A DNA stretch of 64,000 bases from an uncultured Pelagibacteraceae bacterium (GTDB lineage Bacteria > Pseudomonadota > Alphaproteobacteria > Pelagibacterales > Pelagibacteraceae): contig CACBMB010000010.1 of assembly GCA_902540275.1 (NCBI GenBank), positions 1 through 64,000 on the forward strand, written 5' to 3'. Under the pieces are notes generated by a model. That model ran no database searches, was not told where the DNA came from, and saw nothing but the letters and a program-made list of their open reading frames with translations. Below are positions 15,815 through 25,561 of this stretch, one piece after another. Within the stretch, counting starts at the first letter, position 1, and the number at the start of each line of letters is the position of its first letter. The position numbers and the translations under genes are program-made.

Positions 15815-17164
15815 TTAATCTCCGTCAACAACTACAATAGTTAAATCATCTCTTTGTATACGACCTGACTTAATTATATCTTCAATAATTTTATTTAATC
15901 TCTCATGATTAGGAATTTGTTGATACTTCTTAATATAATTTTTGAAACCATCAGCTTCTAACATATTACCTTTATCATCTTTAATTTCAGTAATACCGTC
16001 TGTAAAAATATACATCGAACTATTTGTAAAATTTATTTTTGTTTCTTTAAATTTAAACTTAGGTGCAATACCTAATGGCGGTCCCGCTTCTTCAAAGTTA
16101 GAAAAATTTCCATCCTTAGAATATATAAGTGGAGGTTCATGTCCTGCATTGGACAAAGTTAATTCTTTTTTATTACTATCATAAACTCCAATTAACATTG
16201 TTACAAACATTCCTCTTGATGTTGTCTCACAAATTTCTGTGTTCAGTATATTTAAAAGTTCAGCGGCAGAATAATTTGTTTTACTTAAACATCTATAAAG
16301 ACTTGAAGCCTTCGACATAAGTAAAGAAGATTTAATTCCTTTCCCTGAAACATCAGCAACACCAAAACCAAATACTCCTTCAGATAATTCTGAAAAATTA
16401 TAGAAGTCACCTGAAACAACCTTTGCAGGAATATTTATTCCTGCAATTGGAAATTTTTCTTTTATGTTTTGAGATAATAATGTTTTTTGTATCTCACCAA
16501 CTATTTCAATTTCTTTTTGCATTCTATTCTTATCAACTAAATCTTTTGCCATCTTTGCATTTCTAATTGCTAATGCTGCTGGACCAGATAAAGTTTCTAA
16601 AAGTTTTCTATCATTCTCCTCAAAAAGTTTATTATTTGTTTTCTTATTTAAACAATGAATAACTCCAATGCATTCATCTGAAACAATTAATGGAGAACAT
16701 AAAACTGAATACGTAGTAAAATTTGTTTTATTATCTAAATCAAAATAAAATTCTGCAATTTCTCTTACATCTTTTCTTACATCGCCAACTCTAATACATT
16801 TTTTCATTACTGCCGCTTTACCCATTACACCTTGTGTAATCGGTATTTCAAAGTCTTCCAAGTATGCTTGGTGTTTTGAAGCTATACATTGGAAAGATTG
16901 ATTTTTATCATCAATTAAAAAAATATTAGCAGCCTGAGCATTAATTCTTTTGATAATAACTTCTAATGAATTATTTAATGTTTCTTTTAAATCAAGAGAC
17001 TTTGCAAACTCTTGATTCATTTTTGTGATTAATTCTAAATCTTTGCTACTTGTATCCTCTACTTTATTAATTTCCGTTTTTTTAGCACCAAAGAACATGT
17101 TATTTATAAATTGATATTCATTATATATTTGATAGTTTTGAGACTGATGGAAGTCATTATTCAT
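15815..17164 (-). CDS. GAF-domain SpoIIE/PP2C serine phosphatase (RsbU-like)
   Basis: The 449-residue cytoplasmic protein has a short N-terminal region, a GAF domain at about residues 45-205 (SLEVIIKRINAQAANIFLID, GVMGKAAV, YSVLCSPLIVSDECIGVIHC) and a helical linker with DKNRMQKEIEIVGEIQKTLL. The SpoIIE-type phosphatase follows, with all metal sites: VSGDFY, DVSGKG, TDGITE and DDLTIV. It should dephosphorylate STAS proteins, most simply the two at 5705-6285, in response to a small ligand or redox state sensed by the GAF domain. I chose the ATG at 17164 over the GTG at 17185 because AGG lies just upstream of the ATG and the extension adds only seven residues. The phosphatase domain resembles the Amt-fused one in layout, giving two inputs to one switch. 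Confidence 0.92.
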   Translation of the reverse strand: MNNDFHQSQNYQIYNEYQFINNMFFGAKKTEINKVEDTSSKDLELITKMNQEFAKSLDLKETLNNSLEVIIKRINAQAANIFLIDDKNQSFQCIASKHQAYLEDFEIPITQGVMGKAAVMKKCIRVGDVRKDVREIAEFYFDLDNKTNFTTYSVLCSPLIVSDECIGVIHCLNKKTNNKLFEENDRKLLETLSGPAALAIRNAKMAKDLVDKNRMQKEIEIVGEIQKTLLSQNIKEKFPIAGINIPAKVVSGDFYNFSELSEGVFGFGVADVSGKGIKSSLLMSKASSLYRCLSKTNYSAAELLNILNTEICETTSRGMFVTMLIGVYDSNKKELTLSNAGHEPPLIYSKDGNFSNFEEAGPPLGIAPKFKFKETKINFTNSSMYIFTDGITEIKDDKGNMLEADGFKNYIKKYQQIPNHERLNKIIEDIIKSGRIQRDDLTIVVVDGD

Positions 17165-17192
17165 GCGCCTAATTTCTACTTGCACCTATATG

Positions 17193-17220
17193 ATGCAATG
17201 ATGTTTGTACAGTATTGCAT
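17193..17220. promoter_or_regulatory. Inverted repeat between the GAF-phosphatase and pilD genes
   Basis: ATGCAAT at 17193-17199 and its complement ATTGCAT at 17214-17220 have a 14-base spacer, so their starts are 21 bases apart. They lie in the 99-base divergent gap, 29 bases upstream of the phosphatase ATG. This is a candidate operator; no protein can be named. Confidence 0.35.
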
Positions 17221-17263
17221 TAACGGTCTCATAGAACTATCCTCTCATATTAAATTATAAGTT

Positions 17264-18028
17264 GTGTTCTATATTACAGCATTTATTTTAGGATGTATAT
17301 GGGGGAGTTTTAGTAACGTCTGTATTTACAGATTACCACTAAATATTAGTGTTACAAAAGGCAGATCCTATTGTTTATCATGCCAGAAACAAATTAATTG
17401 GTTTGATAATATTCCATTAGTCTCTTTTATCGTATTAATGGCAAAGTGTCGGCACTGTTCTACTAAAATTGATTTTAAATATTTTCTAGTTGAACTCATT
17501 TCAGGTTTAAACTTTTTAATTATTTTCTATTTTTTTGGAATTTCTATTGAAAGTTTACTATTAATTATTTTAAGTATCTTTTTTTTAATAATATATTTTA
17601 TAGATCTTAAACATTTTATAATTCCAAATGAACTAACTTATCCTTTAATTGTTTTAGGTTTTGGAAAAACTTTCTTTACAAATCAAAATTATTATATTTT
17701 TCCTGATTATCTAAACTCAATCATAGGAGGAGTTGCAGGGTATACAATTATTTGGGTAATAATTTTCTTATATAAAAAATTAAAAAATATTGAAGGCATG
17801 GGATTGGGTGATGCAAAACTTTTAGCTGCAATAGGTTTTTGGTTTGGTTGGATTGCTCTTCCATTTGTTTTATTTTTTTCTTCTTTAACAGCTTTAATTG
17901 TAAGTGTACCAAGCTTAATTAAAAAAACTAAAAATTTACAAACTAAAATTCCTTTTGGTCCATATATAATTTTAGGATGTGTTATGTATTTATTATTTTT
18001 TGAAAAAATAATAATATTATTAAACTAA
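17264..18028 (+). CDS. pilD: Prepilin peptidase PilD (A24 family)
   Basis: The 254-residue polytopic membrane protein has the N-terminal methyltransferase-type domain with zinc cysteines at 37/40 (CLSC) and 62/65 (CRHC). The two catalytic aspartates of the aspartyl protease are D114 (YFIDLKHFIIPN) and D183 (GMGLGDAKLL, the GxGD motif). It removes the leader peptide and N-methylates pilins, so it should process the six prepilins encoded here. The start is GTG at 17264; there is no in-frame ATG before the hydrophobic ILGCIWGSFSNV segment. It is divergent from the GAF-phosphatase and overlaps the next small gene by one base (TAATG). Confidence 0.95.
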   Translation: MFYITAFILGCIWGSFSNVCIYRLPLNISVTKGRSYCLSCQKQINWFDNIPLVSFIVLMAKCRHCSTKIDFKYFLVELISGLNFLIIFYFFGISIESLLLIILSIFFLIIYFIDLKHFIIPNELTYPLIVLGFGKTFFTNQNYYIFPDYLNSIIGGVAGYTIIWVIIFLYKKLKNIEGMGLGDAKLLAAIGFWFGWIALPFVLFFSSLTALIVSVPSLIKKTKNLQTKIPFGPYIILGCVMYLLFFEKIIILLN

Positions 18029-18234
18029 TGGAAAAATTTTTATTTTTAAGTATTGTAATTAGTGCTTTAAGCATTTTTATAATTATTTATTCATACTCAC
18101 TCAAATTTTTTCCAAATAAATGGCGTAAAAAAGTTAATCAAGACACAATTGTTGGACTTGCAATAATATTTTCAACAATGGTTACAATGTTTACCTGGAT
18201 TATTTATTTCTATTTTAAAATATTTAAAATTTAA
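18028..18234 (+). CDS. Small two-segment membrane protein coupled to pilD
   Basis: The 68-residue product has two hydrophobic helices (about 3-25 and 41-65) separated by a basic loop (KFFPNKWRKKVNQD). It starts inside the pilD stop codon, so it is translationally coupled to the peptidase. Its last 11 bases overlap the convergent autotransporter-like gene. I recognise no family; its position suggests a helper of pilin processing or simply a conserved small membrane protein. Confidence 0.6.
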   Translation: MEKFLFLSIVISALSIFIIIYSYSLKFFPNKWRKKVNQDTIVGLAIIFSTMVTMFTWIIYFYFKIFKI

Positions 18235-20020
18235 TATTGTAATTTAAATTTGCTTGCAGACCACTTGTGAACTGACTTGTTTGAAGAGCATCTAATGTTA
18301 GTAAGAAAATATTATCTTTTGAAAAAGCATATTCATAATTAATACCTGCTGATAAACTATACTCTTCTTTTAAGTCATGATCTTGTGAATAATCTCCTTT
18401 AGCACCAGCGACATAAAAAACTTGAACATTCTCATCGATCACTGTTCTGGCATCAGCTATCCAAGATAAATAAAATTTTTTTTGTTTGTCTTTAACAATT
18501 TCATACTCATCACTTAAAGAAACTGAACCATTAAAGATATGTTTGTCTTCCCATATATAATACTTACTTTCTTTGTGTGAAGGCGTATAGGAATATCCTA
18601 AGTTAAAACCTAAATCAGGTAAAGACTGATTGAAATTAATTTTATTTCCAATTAAGAAATCATAATTTAAATAACTATCTGTTATATCTAATCGACCACT
18701 TGTTGTTGTGTTTGTTAAAATTTGTCTTTCACTTTTATTGTAACCTATTCCTGCCAAGAAATATAATTCAGAATTAATATTATTGTTAATTTTTATTTTC
18801 TCAAAGTGTAGTCCGGTTGAAATACTAAGTTTATTCACATCATGATCTTTCGAAAATTTTTGTAACCCTGTCTCTACAGACACAATTAAATTTTTATCTC
18901 TTGATATTGGATTAATTATATTTGCTCCAACACCTATTGTTTCATTGCTAAGTCTTAATATGCCACTTTTTTCTTTTCTTTTTTGAAAAGATGAGAATAT
19001 TTCTGCCCATGTTTCATCCTGATCAGAATATTCATCATTTTTATTAAAACGAGTAAGTGATTTTCTTATATTTAAAGATTTATAACTTAACGTTTCATCT
19101 AAAGTTTCATTACTTCCTTGGCCAACTGAACCTGCTGAGCCTTTTACTATTGGATTTTTGTTTTTATCCTTTACTTCATATGTGCCATTACCCGCGGTTT
19201 CGTAGTAGTAACCTTGTCCAGGGCCGTGTTTTACATTCAATTTATGACCAGACCCAGTAATCCTGATTGTACCAATAACAAGACCACCATCATTCAAATT
19301 TACCTCTGCTCCTGCTGATCCTGACATTGTGATCGATTCTTCGTTAGGTCCATCCTTGTTTTCTATTTTTCCACTATTATTTAAAGTAGCACTTCCCCCT
19401 AACATGATCACTGTACCTGCTGAAGTATGATAAATATGTCCACCACTATTATTATTTATAGTTATATTTGTAGAGTCATCATCAGTTTTAATTGTATTTG
19501 TCTCAACGTTAGAATTATCGGTTGCAAAAATTGTTCCAGAGTTATTGATAGTGATATTATCAGTCGTATCGCCATCACTTTCTAACATTGAGATTGTATT
19601 CGTATTAGCTTGAATAATACCGCCACTATTATTTGTTAAAGTACCTTCCTCAACATCGGTTAAATTTATTGCTTTAGAATTAGCTGCTTTAACTGTTCCA
19701 GAGTTCGTAATTGATAATCCTTTCCCAGCATCAATAGCTTGAATAGCATTAGAGCCTGTTGATGTTGAAACTGTAGCTCCAGACTCAACAACTATAGTTG
19801 CTCTTAAATGAGTATTTGTCTTAATTGGGTTATTTCCTCTTTCAAGGGTAGCAGAGTTTTTAATTGTTAGTTCAGTATCATTACCATTAATATTCTGTAG
19901 GACACTTGAATCTTCAGTTATTTCATTGCCTGATCCGGTGATATCTGCTGCATATGCAAAATTAAAACATAATATTGAAAACAAGAATATTTTTGTAACA
20001 GTTTTGAAAAATTTTTGCAT
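18224..20020 (-). CDS. Autotransporter-like secreted protein with beta-helix passenger and barrel
   Basis: The 598-residue protein has a signal peptide (about 1-24, ending FAYAAD). A passenger region to about residue 280 is built of short repeats rich in NSG, NNSGTI and TITINN turns, as in parallel beta-helices of autotransporters and cell-surface adhesins. The C-terminal part (about 310-598) is made of alternating strands ending in ANLNYNIKF, the aromatic-terminated signature of outer-membrane barrels. It lies 64 bases downstream of pilY1 on the same strand, so it may be expressed with the minor pilin operon. The size of the passenger is small for an adhesin. The family is not certain. Confidence 0.8.
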   Translation of the reverse strand: MQKFFKTVTKIFLFSILCFNFAYAADITGSGNEITEDSSVLQNINGNDTELTIKNSATLERGNNPIKTNTHLRATIVVESGATVSTSTGSNAIQAIDAGKGLSITNSGTVKAANSKAINLTDVEEGTLTNNSGGIIQANTNTISMLESDGDTTDNITINNSGTIFATDNSNVETNTIKTDDDSTNITINNNSGGHIYHTSAGTVIMLGGSATLNNSGKIENKDGPNEESITMSGSAGAEVNLNDGGLVIGTIRITGSGHKLNVKHGPGQGYYYETAGNGTYEVKDKNKNPIVKGSAGSVGQGSNETLDETLSYKSLNIRKSLTRFNKNDEYSDQDETWAEIFSSFQKRKEKSGILRLSNETIGVGANIINPISRDKNLIVSVETGLQKFSKDHDVNKLSISTGLHFEKIKINNNINSELYFLAGIGYNKSERQILTNTTTSGRLDITDSYLNYDFLIGNKINFNQSLPDLGFNLGYSYTPSHKESKYYIWEDKHIFNGSVSLSDEYEIVKDKQKKFYLSWIADARTVIDENVQVFYVAGAKGDYSQDHDLKEEYSLSAGINYEYAFSKDNIFLLTLDALQTSQFTSGLQANLNYNIKF

Positions 20021-20084
20021 AAAATTAAATTTATAATGAAATAATCTATTAAATCATCAATTAAAAATGATTGGATTTCCTCCC

Positions 20085-23000
20085 TTAAAATCCTGATTCT
20101 CTCCAGCCACTTGAATTACCTACTACCTCTCCTGGTGCTGCTAAAATAGAATATAGTGTATCTTTGTCTTCACTAGGTCCTGCAACGTTTGCAAAAAGTT
20201 TGTCACCAAATATTACAAGTTCAGATAAAACACCCTCTCTAACAAATAAACATGCTTGATCATTTGCTTCTGCAACTGCGCCTTTAGTTAATTTATAAGT
20301 ATTATTTGTCCCACACTCATCATCAGCAACACAAATATATGCATTACCAATATTACATTTATTTGCTCCTGCTGGAGGCTCATAGATTGGAAAGTAAACT
20401 TCACCTTTAAATAATGTAGGGGGTGCAGATACCTTTCGATATGAATGATTTTCTCCAACCCCTGTATCGAGACGAACTTTCCAAGCATCTTCTGAACTAG
20501 GACACTTCACTCTATCACCCGTAACATCCACACAATCTTCACTTTCATCAATTGATCTAGCTGCTAGTGCACCTTCTAAAGCCTTACTCATGAAATCGGT
20601 ACCTTCATTCGGTAAAGGAATATGAACACCATTTAAATGTTCAAAGCTTGGATAATGAATATCTCTTACACCATACATTATATTATCCATTAAATCAGCA
20701 CGTTCACCCAGTGCATTAAAATTTCCAGTTCCGCCAAATAACCATAGATGTCCAGTTGAAAGTCCAACTCCTGCATCCATCGAGAAAAAAGTATATCTTC
20801 TATTATCTGAATTAGCATTCAATGTAAATAATGTAGTCTGATCAAACATACTCACACCTTCTTTATCCATGTCTGTTAAATTAATTTTAGTTATCTTTCC
20901 TTCTCTATCATTGACATAAACTAATGCTCCTCTCCAAGGTATGTCAAATGCTGTATCGGGAGTAATGACCACCGGATTTGTTTGCACTGCATTACCTATA
21001 TCACTACCCTTTATAACAACTGAATCACCTGATTCTGTATCAGTCGGCTCAGTGTCAGCAATTAAAATGGGTCCTTGGTTTATTTCATGTCCGAAAATTT
21101 TTCCTGGCTTTTCTGGATCATCAAAACCTATTTCAACAAGATAAAGAGCAGAACCAGCACACACGTTAGTAGAATAACCTGCGCCCATTATAGCAACGTA
21201 CTTATCTTGCGATACATCTACAGACCCTGTGGCGGTAACTAATGAACTAGAGGAAGTAGGTGAAGGTAGTCTTACTATTCTTGGTGTTGACCATGTTTCA
21301 CCCATTTTACTATAATCATAATGAGTTGGTATCCCTGATGTTTGACCACATGAAGTTGTTAAAAATATATTACTTGAGGCTTCCTCAGCTGAACCATCCT
21401 CATTACGTCTACCCGTATTATAAACATAATCTTCACCAAATGTTATTTGCAAATATCCATCCACCATTTTTGCTGAACTGTAGGTTATATCGGTCTTAAC
21501 TCCAGAGCCATCAATTTTATAAGCATTAAATGTATCTTGTGAAAATACTGTACCATCTGCACCTAGATTAATATCAAAATTAAAAACTTTTCCTTTATAG
21601 CATGAAGTTAATCCCTCATCTTTAAATTTACCTGGATAATCACTATCATTCTTACATTCATCAATTGCTAGTCTATTGGTGTAATCGGATAAATCAGAAT
21701 TTAAATCTTCATCATTATCTTCTGCATTTTTAAACTGAAGATCAGCTCGTTGAGCTTCTCTAGAATCTTCCAAATTAAATTGAGTCTGCGCATAACTAAA
21801 ACCCTCTGAACCATCTTCGTCTTGTACTATTTCACCTTTGTAATTCATTACATAAACTTTACTATTAACCATATCATTATAGACAGAAAACATATGAAGA
21901 GGACCTATTGTAGGTTCAACTATTGGATTTGTAACATCGAGCACTGAAAAACCAGAGCCACCTCTGCCATAAGGAACAAATAATAATGTGTGCCAAGAAG
22001 GCTCTGTCTCAGGGGTTCCATCAGGTTTTAACCCTTTAATAAAAACATCATGCACAACTGGAGATCCATCTACACCAAAAATTGCATTTGAGCCTCCTGC
22101 GCTTTCAGATGCTGAAGGACCTTCTAAAGATCCATCATATTCAGCATTGATCATTGTTGGAAATTTAGCTGCAATAAAAGGTGGAACAAATCCCCATTCT
22201 TCATCACCCGTCTCAGCATTTATCGCATGCAATATTCCACTGTTCGATCCAGCGTACAAAACATTTCTTCTATCAGCTTGTAGGCTTCTAAAAGCTTGGT
22301 AATTATTTAATGAACGATAATAAGCTTCTTCATTATTGCTTTGAAAATCTGTATTGCCATCTGGTGGTCCAATTTCAATTAATTGTGAGTGATAAATATC
22401 ACCAAGAACATGATCTCTTGTTTCTGTTATGTTGCAATTTCCATTATAATCAAAATAATCTTGCCCTATTGTAAAATTTATCAAACCTTCTATTTCATCA
22501 TCTGTTCCATCTTGTCCAACAGTAACAGTTCTACCTTCAGTATTTACGGAACATTCAGAAGTAGAATTGTGGTAATCAGTTAAATCAAAACTTAATCTGT
22601 CAAACAAATCCTCTATGGCTAGCAAATTTTCGTCACTGGTATTCCAGTTATTCCAACCACTACCAAGATAACTTAATGTCTTACGAGTTGCTTTTTCTTC
22701 TTCAGTTTCATTAGCTTCTGGAACCGGAAGTGCAGTCCAAATATTTCTCGTATTATTTTTTGCTTGTGTATATATCTGATCTTTAGCATTCCAGTTGTCT
22801 GGATGTTCAAGATTAACATCCCCCGTACCACTTATTTCTTTTCTTAAAATTGTCCCTTGCCATTCTCCATATTGTTCATAAGCAAATTGAGCTTGATATA
22901 AGGAACCCCCTTCTTGAATAGTTGCAGTAATTGATGGTGCTGTGAAAGCTAACCTTTCAGCAAGAATTTGTCTTATCTTTGATGCAAGTTTAGTTTTTAA

Positions 23001-24968
23001 TTGAGTTGGAGTTTTAGCTTCAATTGTTGGCTCGCAATCTGTTCTATTATTAGCCTCATCCAAGGTGTTTGCATCACAAGATCCTCGGAAAGCAAGATGA
23101 TCAAAAATATTCATTCCATGAGGATTAATACCATCACCATATGCAACCAAAAGAGTTTTGACACTTTTTGTTTCTCTCAATTCAACAATTTTTGCCTGAG
23201 TTGAGCCTCTTTTAGCTGGATTAGTAAGTATTTCTGGAACTCCGTGATTTCTCATCATTCCATCACTAATTACAATCACATAATTTAATTGGCATGTTGA
23301 TGCTGCATCGTACATCTTTATATCTCCATTAGGAGCATCGTCTAAAAAATATCCGTGAGCCAATTGAGACCAAGCATGACTATCAGTACCAGCTCGTATT
23401 GGGATTGTGTTAAGCAAATTTATAGCATCTGTAGCACCCTCAGGACCAATCGGTACAGCTAAACAAGAATTCGTTCTATTGGTAACACATTCCTTATGTC
23501 GATTATTTGTGTAATCCCAACCTGTCCAATAAGAGCAGTTTGTTCCATTTTTATCACAATACCACCCAACTCTATTATTTTCTCCAGCACTCCACCATCC
23601 AAATCCAAAATTAGCTCCACTAGTTAAAGTACTATCCGATAACACCGAAGCTATTGCTTTTTTAGCTCCATCCCATCTAGTCATTGCTCCACCGCCTATT
23701 TGATTTTGCCATGCTGTATCTCTTAGAGTACTTGTTATTTTAGATGCATCGAACTCATCTACATAAGAACCGTGCGAAACTAATACTTTGTTGCCGATGA
23801 CCTCTACTCCTAAAAGTTCACCTGTAAAAATTACTTGTGCGTGGGCTAAACCACCTGCAGCAGCTATATTAGCAGAGCCACCTTTTGTACCAATCGTCGT
23901 GGCTCCTACAACTCTACAAGTGCTTCCCGTGAATTGAATTTTTTGAAGGTATCTTCTCTTCTTGCTACCTGCGAAAAAAATATCATCATCTGTACTTGAA
24001 ACATCAAATTCAACAATATCTTGAACCTTATTTTTTAAACCACTCTTCTTTCCAGGACAATTTTTATCACGCATAAACTGATTAATTGGCATAGGTACTT
24101 CGTTATTATCAAGTTGATAACCTCTGATACCTCTACCATTTGCCATATAAAAATAACTTGCATCACTATCCAATCCTACTCTCCAAGAACCCCATGCATC
24201 TTCACCCATAGCAGATTTGCTTCCACCTTTTCCATAAATCGCTTGTTGTTCACAAATAGAATCATTCATATTGCAAGATGTAAATATTGTTTCTCGATCA
24301 CCATTGTCCGTTCCAGTTCCTAAAGCAGTCAAAATCAAAGCACCGTCTTTTGTTGCAAAATCAAATGATCTGGTATTTGAGTGATCGCTTTGTTGAATAG
24401 CTATTCTACATTGAAGTGTTGTTTCATTAAGTCCTACGATGTAACTATTCTCTTGATTGGCCCACATTAAGAAAAAAATTAAATTTTCATTAATATTTGT
24501 CCCGCCCATCGAGACTCCTGTTTGATACGTAACATTATGTGTTCTTCTATGAGTTGGAAGTGAAAATGCTCCAGTCAGACCATCTTTTGTTAATTTATAA
24601 TCACAAGTTAAATCTGTTGTTGCACTAGGAAACCATGTATCAGTTGAGTATGATTCACCAGCATCATTAATACCTTCAAAAGACACTGGATCTCCAGATG
24701 AATTAAATTTAAATAACCCGCCTCGATCTGTATGGTAAGAAGCTAATATTTTATTAGATGAACCATCTATTGTGGCAGCACTTATGCTCGTTATACCCGC
24801 TCCTATTTTATTATTTTTCATACTTTTAGAATTATCTAAAAGAATTAAAATATTTGCTGGTACATCTCCTTCTCCTGAACCAGGGGGCACAGGTTTAGCT
24901 AAAACTGACTGATTAACACCTAATAAAAAAAGAATAATAATTATATCTTTAAAAATATTTTTAATCAT
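20085..24968 (-). CDS. pilY1: PilY1-like pilus tip protein/adhesin
   Basis: The 1627-residue exported protein has a signal peptide (about 1-25). A region follows with a von Willebrand A-type metal site (DNSKS, Asp45, Ser47, Ser49) and later NYVIVISDGMM and LLVAYGDG. The C-terminal PilY1 propeller begins near residue 890 with RRNVLYAGSNSGILHAINAETG, continues through DPAWG-like WGFVPPFIAAKF, FGVDGSPVVHDVF and YGRGGSGFSVLDVT, and has a Ca-loop-like DREGKITKINLTD. PilY1 caps the pilus tip, primes assembly with minor pilins and mediates adhesion. Many cysteines suggest disulfides. The ATG at 24968 shares a base with the upstream gene's stop (TGATG) and is preferred over a GTG one codon earlier. 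Confidence 0.93.
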   Translation of the reverse strand: MIKNIFKDIIIILFLLGVNQSVLAKPVPPGSGEGDVPANILILLDNSKSMKNNKIGAGITSISAATIDGSSNKILASYHTDRGGLFKFNSSGDPVSFEGINDAGESYSTDTWFPSATTDLTCDYKLTKDGLTGAFSLPTHRRTHNVTYQTGVSMGGTNINENLIFFLMWANQENSYIVGLNETTLQCRIAIQQSDHSNTRSFDFATKDGALILTALGTGTDNGDRETIFTSCNMNDSICEQQAIYGKGGSKSAMGEDAWGSWRVGLDSDASYFYMANGRGIRGYQLDNNEVPMPINQFMRDKNCPGKKSGLKNKVQDIVEFDVSSTDDDIFFAGSKKRRYLQKIQFTGSTCRVVGATTIGTKGGSANIAAAGGLAHAQVIFTGELLGVEVIGNKVLVSHGSYVDEFDASKITSTLRDTAWQNQIGGGAMTRWDGAKKAIASVLSDSTLTSGANFGFGWWSAGENNRVGWYCDKNGTNCSYWTGWDYTNNRHKECVTNRTNSCLAVPIGPEGATDAINLLNTIPIRAGTDSHAWSQLAHGYFLDDAPNGDIKMYDAASTCQLNYVIVISDGMMRNHGVPEILTNPAKRGSTQAKIVELRETKSVKTLLVAYGDGINPHGMNIFDHLAFRGSCDANTLDEANNRTDCEPTIEAKTPTQLKTKLASKIRQILAERLAFTAPSITATIQEGGSLYQAQFAYEQYGEWQGTILRKEISGTGDVNLEHPDNWNAKDQIYTQAKNNTRNIWTALPVPEANETEEEKATRKTLSYLGSGWNNWNTSDENLLAIEDLFDRLSFDLTDYHNSTSECSVNTEGRTVTVGQDGTDDEIEGLINFTIGQDYFDYNGNCNITETRDHVLGDIYHSQLIEIGPPDGNTDFQSNNEEAYYRSLNNYQAFRSLQADRRNVLYAGSNSGILHAINAETGDEEWGFVPPFIAAKFPTMINAEYDGSLEGPSASESAGGSNAIFGVDGSPVVHDVFIKGLKPDGTPETEPSWHTLLFVPYGRGGSGFSVLDVTNPIVEPTIGPLHMFSVYNDMVNSKVYVMNYKGEIVQDEDGSEGFSYAQTQFNLEDSREAQRADLQFKNAEDNDEDLNSDLSDYTNRLAIDECKNDSDYPGKFKDEGLTSCYKGKVFNFDINLGADGTVFSQDTFNAYKIDGSGVKTDITYSSAKMVDGYLQITFGEDYVYNTGRRNEDGSAEEASSNIFLTTSCGQTSGIPTHYDYSKMGETWSTPRIVRLPSPTSSSSLVTATGSVDVSQDKYVAIMGAGYSTNVCAGSALYLVEIGFDDPEKPGKIFGHEINQGPILIADTEPTDTESGDSVVIKGSDIGNAVQTNPVVITPDTAFDIPWRGALVYVNDREGKITKINLTDMDKEGVSMFDQTTLFTLNANSDNRRYTFFSMDAGVGLSTGHLWLFGGTGNFNALGERADLMDNIMYGVRDIHYPSFEHLNGVHIPLPNEGTDFMSKALEGALAARSIDESEDCVDVTGDRVKCPSSEDAWKVRLDTGVGENHSYRKVSAPPTLFKGEVYFPIYEPPAGANKCNIGNAYICVADDECGTNNTYKLTKGAVAEANDQACLFVREGVLSELVIFGDKLFANVAGPSEDKDTLYSILAAPGEVVGNSSGWRESGF

Positions 24969-25492
24969 CACATCATAACTTCTATTACATCAGATCCATA
25001 AATTAAATCTGCATATTCACCTGTTGTAATTAAAAGGGTTTCAAATAATCTTGAATCGTATGATTTACTTTTACCAAATAAAACATATCTATTCTGCATA
25101 TCTAATCGAACCGAACCATACCATTTTTTAATATCTTGGACCTTATCATCAATGGAATCAATATTTGAGTTAGTAAATCTATAGAGGTCATCTTTTTCAA
25201 GATCATCATGTAAAATTTTAAGTTTCAATCCAATAAATTTTGCGTTCTGTACATAAACAAGCATGTAGGTCTTTTTTAATTCTTTATCATTACAAAAATC
25301 TGAGGCTCTATAAGTATATTGATAAACATCATCTTCCTCTGCATCTTCATCCGGTTCCCACAAATTTTCATACTTGTTAATCAAATTTACTATTGGTGTT
25401 CCAATTGGAACTTTAACAAAATCACACGCATATGAGGACCAAGGTATGCTTACAAAAAGAATAATTAAAAATAACTTAGTAAGATTTTTCAT
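24968..25492 (-). CDS. Exported protein of unknown function, coupled to pilY1
   Basis: The 174-residue product has a signal peptide (about 1-22, ending SSYAC) and a mature part with Cys residues at 23 and about 69. The motif KVPIGTPIVNLINKYENLW near the mature N terminus looks like a small ligand or peptide-binding fold, but I do not recognise the family. The gene sits between pilX and pilY1 and its stop overlaps the pilY1 start by one base. This is strong evidence that the two are made together and that it is a periplasmic chaperone or partner for PilY1 or the tip complex. Sixty-nine bases separate it from pilX. Confidence 0.75.
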   Translation of the reverse strand: MKNLTKLFLIILFVSIPWSSYACDFVKVPIGTPIVNLINKYENLWEPDEDAEEDDVYQYTYRASDFCNDKELKKTYMLVYVQNAKFIGLKLKILHDDLEKDDLYRFTNSNIDSIDDKVQDIKKWYGSVRLDMQNRYVLFGKSKSYDSRLFETLLITTGEYADLIYGSDVIEVMM

Positions 25493-25561
25493 TTTTTTAA
25501 TAATACTAAAATATGAAATTATATAAATAATTTTATCAAATTTTTAGTGCTCATTTTGCGC

